From the NCBI GenBank assembly GCA_030699685.1, contig JAUYLJ010000013.1:1-39057 (forward strand): a stretch of 39,057 nucleotides of DNA, in the 5' to 3' direction. This document shows positions 15,380 through 22,108 of this stretch, piece by piece (position 1 is the first letter of the stretch; every line of letters starts with the position of its first letter). The notes beneath the pieces are model-generated. The model did no database searches. It saw only the letters and a program-made list of their open reading frames with translations, and was not told the origin of the DNA. Made by a program: the position numbers and the translations under genes. The DNA is from a bacterium. GTDB taxonomy: Bacteria > Patescibacteriota > Patescibacteriia > JAHIZJ01.

Positions 15380-15958
15380 TTAGTTGATGATTGCTTGAGT
15401 GGCGCTCGCGTCAACTTCCTCTTCCGGAGGTCCTCTCACCCCAAAGCCTTTACCGAATCCGCCGTGACCCTTGCAGCCGTAGCCCGCATCAGCCATCTTG
15501 TCGTGGAATTCTTCGAGAGTCAACCCCTGTGCCTCCAGAATCTCAGTAAAGCTCTTTTCTTCAAGCTGGGTTTTCAGCTCGTCAGTGCTTAAGCCCAAGA
15601 CTTCTGCTTTTCGCGAGAGCATTTCTTCATGGCGTTCCTGATGGGCCTGGGTCCGTTCATCAATTTCTTCCTCAGAGAGTCCCATTTCATTCAGCCTTTC
15701 ACGATGCTGTTCTTCCATCTGGGCACGGAAGTCTTCGTCGGTCAGCCCCTGATCTTCAAGGATTTCAGGCAGTGACTGGCTTTCTAACTTGGAACGAAGT
15801 TCTTCAGCTTCCAATCCGAGGATTTCGGCCTTCTGTTCGAGTCCTTTCTCTCCACCAAGGCCAAATAAGCCGTGAGCTGAGGACGCTTGGGTAACCAGGA
15901 AAGTCGCTCCGATGATGCCTGTCACGCCAACCAGCGCGAATAATGCTTTGTCTTTCAT
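15380..15958 (-). CDS. Secreted helical protein with a duplicated motif (192 aa)
   Basis: An N-terminal signal or anchor (about 5-25) is followed by two copies of a helical motif of about 40 residues, at about 38-75 and 115-155: both have the pattern LGLxxxELxxxLExxSxxEILExQGLTxExF. Between them lies a charged helix rich in Glu, Gln and His. The C-terminus is Gly/Lys/His-rich (GCKGHGGFGKGFG). Such short helical repeats occur in several exported proteins of unknown function. The start is fixed by AAAGGGGGTGAT upstream of the ATG. It is a single gene with its own terminator. Confidence 0.75.
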   Translation of the reverse strand: MKDKALFALVGVTGIIGATFLVTQASSAHGLFGLGGEKGLEQKAEILGLEAEELRSKLESQSLPEILEDQGLTDEDFRAQMEEQHRERLNEMGLSEEEIDERTQAHQERHEEMLSRKAEVLGLSTDELKTQLEEKSFTEILEAQGLTLEEFHDKMADAGYGCKGHGGFGKGFGVRGPPEEEVDASATQAIIN

Positions 15959-16051
15959 ATGGTATCACCCCCTTTCAATATTACTCTGTTCTTTCATGTG
16001 TGTTACAACCCGCTCAAAAGAAATATTTCACCTAAACAAGCGGCAACTTTC

Positions 16052-16081
16052 TTGCTGGATTGCCTATATCATTGCTACTAT
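16052..16081 (+). promoter_or_regulatory. Leaderless promoter of the 16088 gene
   Basis: TTGCTG (16052-16057), 18-base spacer, and extended -10 TGCTACTAT ending at 16081. Six bases separate it from the ATG at 16088, so the mRNA would begin at the start codon. No SD is present. Confidence 0.55.
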
Positions 16082-16087
16082 TCCCTT

Positions 16088-16690
16088 ATGCTTAATCTTA
16101 ACATTGTATTAGGAGTGCTCGGGTCAGTGTTACTGCTATGCGGCGACCTGCTTTATGTTCGCGGCGTTTTTCAGAAACACCTGCGACCTCACGCGTTCTC
16201 CTGGCTGGTTTGGTCTGTCTTGAATGGAATCGCCTTTGCCGCTCAAATTAGTAAAGGCGCCGGACCTGGAGCCTGGGTGACCGCAGTGAACACGGCATCC
16301 TGTTTACTGATTTTCTTTGGCGCGCTACGCTTTGGTGATCGACGTTGGCTTCGCTTTGACTGGATGGCTTTGAGTGGAGCCGGCCTGGCGCTGTTATTGT
16401 GGTTGTTTACCAAGGAAGCGCTTCTTTCTGTCTTACTAATCGTCGTCGTAGACCTGTTTGGGTCACTGCCAACGTTCCGCAAGGGCTATCATCAGCCGCA
16501 TGGAGAATTGATCAAGTCATACACCTTCGCCGCGCTGGCCAATCTGCTGGCTATCCTGGCGCTTGAAAGCTACTCTCCTACCACCTGGCTCTATCCCGCC
16601 GTTATTGTCCTGCTTGACGGCTCGCTCAGCATCATGCTCGTTGCGAGGAGAAAGAGCCTACAAGCACACTCACCGATTCCGTCAATCTAA
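16088..16690 (+). CDS. Integral membrane protein, seven predicted TM helices, internal duplication
   Basis: The frame is open back to 15959, but the added N-terminus is not membrane-like and the promoter lies inside it; the ATG at 16088 gives a 200-residue protein that starts directly in TM1. The two halves resemble each other: GDLLYVRGVFQKHLRPHAF near the start and DLFGSLPTFRKGYHQPHGE near residue 120, each at the end of a helix before a PH-containing loop. This is reminiscent of PQ-loop or SWEET-type proteins, without a certain match. Convergent with the 16741 gene; no terminator is visible between them. Confidence 0.75.
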   Translation: MLNLNIVLGVLGSVLLLCGDLLYVRGVFQKHLRPHAFSWLVWSVLNGIAFAAQISKGAGPGAWVTAVNTASCLLIFFGALRFGDRRWLRFDWMALSGAGLALLLWLFTKEALLSVLLIVVVDLFGSLPTFRKGYHQPHGELIKSYTFAALANLLAILALESYSPTTWLYPAVIVLLDGSLSIMLVARRKSLQAHSPIPSI

Positions 16691-16740
16691 CGCTGATCAA
16701 ATCACTTTGAACTCCTTACAGTGAAGATGACAATCCCTGC

Positions 16741-17484
16741 CTATTTGGCGTAGGATCCTGGTCCAAAATGTTCACCCTTCACCTTAGGGTAGTAGTGAAA
16801 CGGTCCTCCGCGCGGCACCGGACCGTGTCGGATGTATTCAGCCTCGAAGAAATTTTCTTCCCGGTCGCCAATCACGCGGATCACTTCGCCGGCCACGATA
16901 TCGATCGGCGGCACAATTCTCGTCTTTTCAGTTATGCTGATTATTACTGACTCGCCGCCTGGCACGGTTATTTGAAGCCGCTCTCCGTTTGCATTCTGCT
17001 CGACTACGCCGACGATCCAATAGTCATCTGAGTATTTCTGCTGGAAAAACGACTTCAATGGGCTGGCCTCGCGCGCTTTGCCGGGTACGCCCGTCGCGTC
17101 GATAATAATTCCGGAAACCGCCACGGTGGTGATGAAGCCAACCGCGATACCCCAAAACGCGTAATGATAGGCTACGTGAAAACGTCGCATCAGGTAGAGA
17201 CCCCCGGAAATTCCAACGACGGCGACGACCAACGACAGCCAGGGTATCTGCTGTATAAAAGCGCCAAACCCTCGCTGGCCAGCGTCGAGGAAAGTTAAGG
17301 GAGTGTGCACGCGGAAATGGAAAACGACGACACCAATGAAAAATGCCGTTACGGCGGCCGCAGCAGCCAGTCCAACGCCCAACGCCACCGAGCCGGCGAC
17401 AAAGTACGCTCTGGGCCGCATTGAAATTTTCTTAGAATTGATTTCTTGGCTGATCTTGTCAGCCAGTGATGTGTTATTTTCCAT
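16741..17484 (-). CDS. Membrane partner of the ECF sigma factor, DUF5666-like C-terminal domain
   Basis: 247 residues: a short charged cytoplasmic N-terminus (about 1-25), three TM helices (about 27-52, 78-97, 105-127), then an outside domain. The latter, from IVGVVEQNANGERLQITVP to EAEYIRHGP, has the small-barrel pattern of DUF5666. The ATG is one base after the sigma factor stop, so the two are translationally coupled; this position is that of an anti-sigma factor. No classical zinc anti-sigma motif (H-x3-C-x2-C) is seen, so the role as anti-sigma factor is inference. Confidence 0.75.
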   Translation of the reverse strand: MENNTSLADKISQEINSKKISMRPRAYFVAGSVALGVGLAAAAAVTAFFIGVVVFHFRVHTPLTFLDAGQRGFGAFIQQIPWLSLVVAVVGISGGLYLMRRFHVAYHYAFWGIAVGFITTVAVSGIIIDATGVPGKAREASPLKSFFQQKYSDDYWIVGVVEQNANGERLQITVPGGESVIISITEKTRIVPPIDIVAGEVIRVIGDREENFFEAEYIRHGPVPRGGPFHYYPKVKGEHFGPGSYAK

Positions 17485-17485
17485 A

Positions 17486-18034
17486 CTATTGAAAAAGTTT
17501 TTTCAGTAAGGCCCGGCCACGAGCAATCCTGGTGCCGACCGTACCCATAGGTAGCCGCAAGATATCGCAAATTTCGTCGTAGGATCGCTCTTCAATATAA
17601 TAAAGCTCAAATGCTTCTCTATACAAGTGCGGCAATTGATCCATCTTTTCACGCAGTGATTTGCGGACCTCTTCCCGCTCCATTTCTTCTACCGGCCCCT
17701 CTCGTCCGTCAACAATCTGCATAATCTCAGGCGCGTCATCAATTGATATCTCCCTTTTGTGTTTTTTAATGTAATTGATTGCCTCGTTGTGTGTAATCCG
17801 ATACAGCCAGCTGGAGAACTTCTTTTTCGTGTTGAAACTGTGAAGATTAATAAACGCTTTGATCAACGCGTTCTGCACTACGTCTTCCGCCCGATCAGCG
17901 TCACGCACAAAAACCATCGCGTAACGGCGAAGTTTTTGCTCATACCGGAGCACGATTTCCCTGTAAAGTTCCTGGTCCCGGTTTCGGACAACTTCGACTA
18001 TTTCCTCGTCCGTCCGCCGATCGCGTGTTTCCAT
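17486..18034 (-). CDS. ECF-type RNA polymerase sigma factor
   Basis: 182 residues with only regions 2 and 4, as in group 4 sigma factors. Region 2 contains DRAEDVVQNALIKAFINLHSF and the W-x-Y-R-I-x-x-N segment (SSWLYRITHNEAINYIKKH) for -10 recognition; region 4 contains YDEICDILRLPMGTVGTRIARGR, the helix-turn-helix for the -35. It directs RNA polymerase to a small regulon, usually for envelope stress. The downstream coupled membrane protein is the likely regulator. A TGAAAG and GCGTTG pair lies upstream of its start and could be its own ECF promoter, but this is weak. Confidence 0.93.
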   Translation of the reverse strand: METRDRRTDEEIVEVVRNRDQELYREIVLRYEQKLRRYAMVFVRDADRAEDVVQNALIKAFINLHSFNTKKKFSSWLYRITHNEAINYIKKHKREISIDDAPEIMQIVDGREGPVEEMEREEVRKSLREKMDQLPHLYREAFELYYIEERSYDEICDILRLPMGTVGTRIARGRALLKKLFQ

Positions 18035-18101
18035 AGCTTCTGAAATTAGTACAACGCAAAACAGCGCTTTCTTTCAAACCATGACACAAACGATACGGCG
18101 C

Positions 18102-18356
18102 TTACTTTTTAACCACTACAATGGTGCATTTTGTCAGTAGCGCGGCGGCCGCTCCCAAGGCGGCCAGCATCGGGGCAATCAGGGCGCTGACGGCACCGAT
18201 GGTCAATGGCAGCTCCATGACCACCCTGCCTTTCTCATTCTTGATGATAACGCGCCGGGCATTGCCCTCGTCGATCAGCTGTTTTACTTTCGCGACGACC
18301 TTTTCGCCTGATACCGTGAACTCTTGCTGAGATGAATGAGAAGTTTTTTTAGCCAT
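18102..18356 (-). CDS. DUF4342 domain protein
   Basis: 84 residues. The family pattern is clear: FTVSGEKVVAKVKQLIDEGNARRVIIKNEKG, then MELPLTIGAVSALIAPMLAAL and a final CTIVVVKK strand. The hydrophobic middle could be a membrane hairpin. Function of the family is unknown, though it often lies next to small membrane proteins of stress regulons. The ATG is two bases after the YvlD-type gene, so the two are coupled; the ECF sigma gene starts 67 bases downstream of its stop. Confidence 0.88.
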   Translation of the reverse strand: MAKKTSHSSQQEFTVSGEKVVAKVKQLIDEGNARRVIIKNEKGRVVMELPLTIGAVSALIAPMLAALGAAAALLTKCTIVVVKK

Positions 18357-18358
18357 GG

Positions 18359-18691
18359 TTATTTCTTTAGCACGCCCAGGAAGCCGTTGATAAACCCGAG
18401 CACCAAGCTAAACAACAACGCCCACCAGAAATTCTCTACAGAGAATCCAGGCACAAAAGAACTTGCCAGCATAATCAACACCGCGTTGATGACAAAAGTG
18501 AAGAGACCGAAAGTGAGGAAATTAATCGGCAAAGTAAGAACGACAATAATGGGGCGCAGGATAGCGTTAACGAAACCGATAACGACGGCAGTTATTACCG
18601 CTGCCCAGAAACCCTCGACCACTACCCCCGGTAAAATGTACGCGGCGGCGGCCACGGCCAGCGCGTTTACCAGCAATCGTACGATAATCAT
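18359..18691 (-). CDS. YvlD-type four-TM membrane protein (phage holin family 4)
   Basis: 110 residues from the ATG at 18691; the frame is open to 18751 but that extension overlaps the serine hydrolase gene and lacks membrane character. Four TM helices with the family pattern: LVNALAVAAAAYILPGVVV, AVVIGFVNAILRPIIVVLTLPINFLTFGLFTFVINA, and a final GFINGFLGVLKK. The family (PF04020) is widespread in bacteria, often induced by envelope stress; despite the holin name a lytic role is not implied. Lies between the serine hydrolase and DUF4342 genes with gaps of 10 and 2 bases. Confidence 0.92.
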   Translation of the reverse strand: MIIVRLLVNALAVAAAAYILPGVVVEGFWAAVITAVVIGFVNAILRPIIVVLTLPINFLTFGLFTFVINAVLIMLASSFVPGFSVENFWWALLFSLVLGFINGFLGVLKK

Positions 18692-18701
18692 ATGCGTGTT
18701 C

Positions 18702-19637
18702 TTAATTATTGGTTGTTTTTTCGACTGCGTTGTATACCGATTCGGAAACACTGGAGACAGCGGATATTAGTTGCTCGTATTCACCGCCCTTTGTCATCAC
18801 GCAGATAAGATAGGGCTGCTCAGGATGGTAGACTATGCCGCAGTCATGGTGCTGTTGCCGGCTGGCCAATACTCCTGATTGCGCGCCGTACTTATGAGAA
18901 ACAACCACTGATTCCGGTACGCCCGCCACCAGGCCCTGGGCGTACGTCGCGCGTGACAATAACTCTAGGGCGTATTCCGACATTTCACGGTTAAGATATG
19001 AGGCGTTATACAGCACTCTGAAAAGTGAAGCATATTCTTTCACCGTCAAATAATTTTCTGGCGAATCAACCCTGGGATACGAAATTCCAAGAACTTTGTG
19101 CAAATCCTCTAATTCCGAAAATTCCATTACCAGATTCAGCTGGTCCAGGGCGTCATTGGCCGAAGCAATAATCATGCGCTCAATCAACTGACGAACCGAT
19201 TCGGACTGGCCAGTAGCCGCGTTTTCTATCACCTCGTCCAGAATAGCCGGATCGCGCTCTGCCTGTTTCAGAATAGTCATCATCACCGGCACTTTGAGCA
19301 AGCTCGCCGGAGCAAATTCTTCTTTTTCATTGACGCCAAACCATGGTCCATTATTCAGGTCGCGGTAATAGATAGAAACGAACTCGATGGTCCCTCTTTT
19401 CATGATTTCATTGATGGACTGGCTGATCGACTGTTTCACCGACCCTGGGACACTGGCTGAACTCGACGGGTCGCAGTCTAGAAGAGGGCTGATGAAATTG
19501 TATCCTGATTGCCTGACCTGGGTGACCGGCTCTCTATCAGCATCACTCGCCGAAACGGATTTCATGACCAAAGCACCAACTACTCCGCCGGCGACAAAGA
19601 GCCCCAGCCCGAACAGTAGATTTCGATATTTCTTCAT
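18702..19637 (-). CDS. Membrane-anchored class A beta-lactamase-like serine hydrolase
   Basis: 311 residues with an N-terminal anchor (about 7-27). Catalytic motifs are in order: Ser112-x-x-Lys115 (PASLLK), Ser159-Ala-Asn161 in place of SDN, and His248-Lys-Tyr-Gly251 in place of KTG. A clear Glu166-type omega loop is not seen, so penicillin-binding or peptidase activity is more likely than efficient beta-lactamase. It acts outside the membrane. The gene precedes the YvlD and DUF4342 genes in one operon, next to the ECF sigma pair, which fits a cell-envelope function. Confidence 0.88.
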   Translation of the reverse strand: MKKYRNLLFGLGLFVAGGVVGALVMKSVSASDADREPVTQVRQSGYNFISPLLDCDPSSSASVPGSVKQSISQSINEIMKRGTIEFVSIYYRDLNNGPWFGVNEKEEFAPASLLKVPVMMTILKQAERDPAILDEVIENAATGQSESVRQLIERMIIASANDALDQLNLVMEFSELEDLHKVLGISYPRVDSPENYLTVKEYASLFRVLYNASYLNREMSEYALELLSRATYAQGLVAGVPESVVVSHKYGAQSGVLASRQQHHDCGIVYHPEQPYLICVMTKGGEYEQLISAVSSVSESVYNAVEKTTNN

Positions 19638-19684
19638 GAATACTTCTAAGTATGATAGGTGATCGAGCGATAGAATCTGATATC

Positions 19685-19713
19685 AGGATACACCACATTA
19701 CGAGATGATTCAA
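19685..19713 (-). promoter_or_regulatory. Promoter of the serine hydrolase operon
   Basis: On the minus strand TTGAAT (19708-19713), a 17-base spacer and TATCCT (19685-19690). The leader is about 40 nt and has no obvious SD. Confidence 0.5.
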
Positions 19714-19754
19714 TCACTGATTTGCAAAAACGATATGCGAGCAAAAATCACGCG

Positions 19755-19779
19755 TAATCCGTTGAAAGATAATCCGTTG
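19755..19779. repeat. Tandem 10-bp direct repeat between msrB and the serine hydrolase operon
   Basis: TAATCCGTTG occurs twice, 15 bases apart (19755-19764 and 19770-19779), about 45 bases upstream of the serine hydrolase promoter. The spacing places the copies about 1.5 helical turns apart. Possible regulator site; otherwise nothing is seen in 19638-19794. Confidence 0.5.
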
Positions 19780-19794
19780 CCCTACCAGGGGAAG

Positions 19795-20169
19795 TTATTT
19801 TTTCCGGAACTCCATCGACAGCGAATTGACGCAGAAGTGCTGTCCGCCATGTTCGGCAGGACCGTCGTCGAAAACATGGCCTAGATGGGCACCGCAATTG
19901 GCACATTCGACTTTAGTTCGTATCATTCCAAATGATCGGTCTTCAGAGAGTGTGATGTTTTTCGGATCGGCGGCTTTCCAGAAAGCCGGCCAGCCCATGT
20001 CAGAGTCAAACTTCGTTTCCGAGGAAAACAGAACATTGCCACAATTGACGCAATGGTAAGTACCGGCTTCCTTGTGATGAAGGTATTTGCCCGTTCCCGG
20101 CGGCTCCGTGCCTTGTCGAAAGCACACGTCGTACTGCTCAGGAGTGAGTTTGTTTTTTGAATCATTCAT
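19795..20169 (-). CDS. msrB: Peptide-methionine (R)-S-oxide reductase MsrB
   Basis: 124 residues, a full-length stand-alone MsrB. It repairs methionine-R-sulfoxide in proteins using thioredoxin. Motifs: CVNCGNVLFSSETKFDSDMGWPAFW with the first zinc Cys pair, VECANCGAHLGHVFDDGP with the second, and HFCVNSLSMEFRK with the catalytic Cys and nearby Asn. The N-terminal LTPEQYDVCFRQGTEPPGTGKY is also typical. It is the last of seven packed genes, starting 18 bases after rpe, so it appears to be co-expressed with sugar-phosphate enzymes. Confidence 0.96.
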   Translation of the reverse strand: MNDSKNKLTPEQYDVCFRQGTEPPGTGKYLHHKEAGTYHCVNCGNVLFSSETKFDSDMGWPAFWKAADPKNITLSEDRSFGMIRTKVECANCGAHLGHVFDDGPAEHGGQHFCVNSLSMEFRKK

Positions 20170-20187
20170 TGCTTACGAGTCAAAATT

Positions 20188-20823
20188 CTAGAGCAATGCT
20201 TGCAATTGCTTAAACCCGAAGGCGGGATGCGCCGAATCGCGAAGAATCGAACCGACAATAATCCAGTCCGCGCCGGATTGAAGCGTTGGCCCGATAGTCT
20301 CCTGGCTCATGCCACCATCGACGCTGATAACCGACCGCGGATACATTTTTCTCACCTGCCTGATTACTTTCAGCTGCCGAGGAAGAAAAACATTCCCCTG
20401 GCGGCCAGGAACAATGGTCATGACATGGTATCCGTCACAGATGTTTTTGTACGGCTTCAAGAGCGCGACTGCCACTCCGGGTCTGAGAGCTAAAAATACT
20501 TCGAATCGCCTCCGTAGTTCACGTATCAGTGGCGGTGAAATCTTAGCCTCTACATGAATGACCAATCGGCGGATTCCGGCCTCATAGCACGCCCCGGCCC
20601 AGGCAGCGGGATGTTCCACCATCAAGTGCGCTGCGGTATATTTTGGCAGGTTTAATTTGACGATGCCTGAGGGACCGAACGAACGCGTCATCACATAGTC
20701 TCCGTCCATCAGATCCAGGTGGAGATGAGAAGTAAAGCGGCGGAATACGTTTATTCTTTTTTGCGCGGTCGGCGCGTAACGCGTCAGGACTGACGGGATG
20801 ATACGGCGAGTTCTATTGGCCAT
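20188..20823 (-). CDS. rpe: Ribulose-phosphate 3-epimerase-like protein (divergent)
   Basis: 211 residues, a TIM barrel of normal length that interconverts ribulose-5-P and xylulose-5-P. Visible family marks: PSVL at strand 1, HLDLMDGDYV with metal-binding His and Asp, AHLMVEHP with the next His, and ISVDGGM with the catalytic Asp. The usual loop-6 segment (VNPGFGGQ) is replaced by TIVPGRQGNVFLP, so this is a divergent member. It overlaps rpiB by 11 bases, and the context of transketolase, transaldolase and RpiB strongly supports the role. Confidence 0.85.
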   Translation of the reverse strand: MANRTRRIIPSVLTRYAPTAQKRINVFRRFTSHLHLDLMDGDYVMTRSFGPSGIVKLNLPKYTAAHLMVEHPAAWAGACYEAGIRRLVIHVEAKISPPLIRELRRRFEVFLALRPGVAVALLKPYKNICDGYHVMTIVPGRQGNVFLPRQLKVIRQVRKMYPRSVISVDGGMSQETIGPTLQSGADWIIVGSILRDSAHPAFGFKQLQALL

Positions 20824-21259
20824 GTTCGAGACTGCGGATTTGTTTCAATCGACGACGGTCGCGCTCGGCATTACGAAAACCTTGTTTTAGCCAGCCGCGC
20901 ACGATGGTCCAGGCGGGCTCGGCTTTCGGGTCCTCGCTGGCCAAGCAAAGCACATTAGCGTTTTCGTCTCGCTTGGCTCGGCGGGCGGTCCAGACATGGG
21001 AGGCTCCTACCGCTCTCACACCCTTGATTTTGTTAGCGGCAATGGCCACCCCCGTATTTGAGCGACAAATAAGGACGCCTTTATGGGAAGGGCTTTGGGC
21101 AACCGCCCGCCCAACTTTAGCCGCGAAAAAGGGATAATCATCATCAGGATCATATGAAGCCGGTCCCAGATCGCGGAAAGTAATGCGGGCTTTTTTCATA
21201 CGTTTCTTCAGTTCCTCCTTGGCGGCAAAACCGCCGTGATCAGATCCAAGGTATATCAT
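20813..21259 (-). CDS. rpiB: Ribose-5-phosphate isomerase B-like protein
   Basis: 148 residues. The start MIYLGSDHGGFAAKEEL is the RpiB signature with the ring-opening His. The active-site loop reads GVLICRSNTGVAIAANK; canonical enzymes have ICGTGxGMSIAANK, so the catalytic Cys is kept but the GTG loop is altered. Interconverts ribose-5-P and ribulose-5-P, or a related sugar phosphate. A leaderless promoter lies directly before the ATG even though the gene sits inside an operon. Overlaps rpe. Confidence 0.88.
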   Translation of the reverse strand: MIYLGSDHGGFAAKEELKKRMKKARITFRDLGPASYDPDDDYPFFAAKVGRAVAQSPSHKGVLICRSNTGVAIAANKIKGVRAVGASHVWTARRAKRDENANVLCLASEDPKAEPAWTIVRGWLKQGFRNAERDRRRLKQIRSLEHGQ

Positions 21260-21265
21260 GGGTGT

Positions 21266-21274
21266 AGTATATCA
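21266..21274 (-). promoter_or_regulatory. Leaderless extended -10 promoter inside the sugar-phosphate cluster, before rpiB
   Basis: TGATATACT on the minus strand, six bases, then the rpiB ATG. No good -35. It lies in the 24-base gap after the ROK gene and would allow separate expression of rpiB-rpe-msrB. Confidence 0.55.
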
Positions 21275-21283
21275 CACAAAAAC

Positions 21284-22108
21284 TTATCGCTTGAAGAACT
21301 GTTTTTTGGCTATGTGCAAGGCGCCATACAATCCGCCAATATCTCCCAACTTGGCACGAACTATGGCCGGCGCCCCTTGGAAAACGTAGCAATACCGCTT
21401 AACCAGGCGGCGAATATCGCTTAATCGCGCCTGAGGATGCTTGAGCAATGAACCACCCACAACTATTGTTTCGGGCGACCAAAAAATACTCACATTCACC
21501 AAACCCAGCGCGAAATATTCCCTGAATTCCTTCCATACTTTTGGGTCAGTGATTTCTTTTGGAGTTTTACCGAATCTCTTTTCCAGCGCCGAACCGGAAA
21601 TACGCTTTTCCCAATATCCGGGTGAACGCGGGCCGCGTTTCAGAACAAGCGGAGCGTCGATAACGTGATGTCCCGGCTCAAATCCACCTGTGGAACGATC
21701 AATTTCTCCGTCCACAATTCTCACCCCGCCGATGCCGGTACTGGCCGTAATATAGGCCAGGATTGATTTGCCCTTCCCAGCGCCATAATGCGCCTCTCCC
21801 AAACCGGCCAGAGCGGCGTCATTCTCCAGCTGAATAGGACATCGCAGCTTTTTGTAAAGAAGGCTTTTAATGTTATGTCCGATCCATCCCTGAAGATTAC
21901 CTTCTCGAATAAGCTTGGGTAAACCTCCTACCGCAAATGAAATTGCACCGCTTCCGATCATCTTTTTTGCTTCCTCCGCGATCTTCTTTACTCCTTTTGG
22001 ACCATTTTTTGAAGTAGGAAAAATTACCGGTTTTCCCAAACGACCCGAAGCGCTGACTAGAGCCACTCTGGTATTCGTTCCCCCGATGTCAAAAACAAGC
22101 CCCCTCAT
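21284..22108 (-). CDS. ROK family sugar kinase (probable glucokinase-type)
   Basis: 274 residues. ATP-binding DIGGTNTRVALV at the N-terminus, LENDAALAGLGEA with the catalytic Asp, ASTGIGGVRIVDGEI, and EPGHHVI are ROK hallmarks. The zinc loop C-x-CG-x2-GC that normally follows the EPGH motif is missing; the region reads RGPRSPGYWEKRISGSALE. It phosphorylates a hexose, probably glucose, to feed Pgi, whose stop overlaps the ATG by four bases (ATGA). The lack of the zinc site is unusual but known in some short ROK proteins. Confidence 0.88.
   Translation of the reverse strand: MRGLVFDIGGTNTRVALVSASGRLGKPVIFPTSKNGPKGVKKIAEEAKKMIGSGAISFAVGGLPKLIREGNLQGWIGHNIKSLLYKKLRCPIQLENDAALAGLGEAHYGAGKGKSILAYITASTGIGGVRIVDGEIDRSTGGFEPGHHVIDAPLVLKRGPRSPGYWEKRISGSALEKRFGKTPKEITDPKVWKEFREYFALGLVNVSIFWSPETIVVGGSLLKHPQARLSDIRRLVKRYCYVFQGAPAIVRAKLGDIGGLYGALHIAKKQFFKR

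Noticed and set aside
15959-16087. Longer N-terminus for the 16088 membrane gene
   Set aside because: The upstream part is not membrane-like and contains the promoter elements; the ATG at 16088 starts directly in TM1.
18692-18751. Longer N-terminus of the YvlD-type protein
   Set aside because: It overlaps the serine hydrolase 3' end and lacks membrane or family character.
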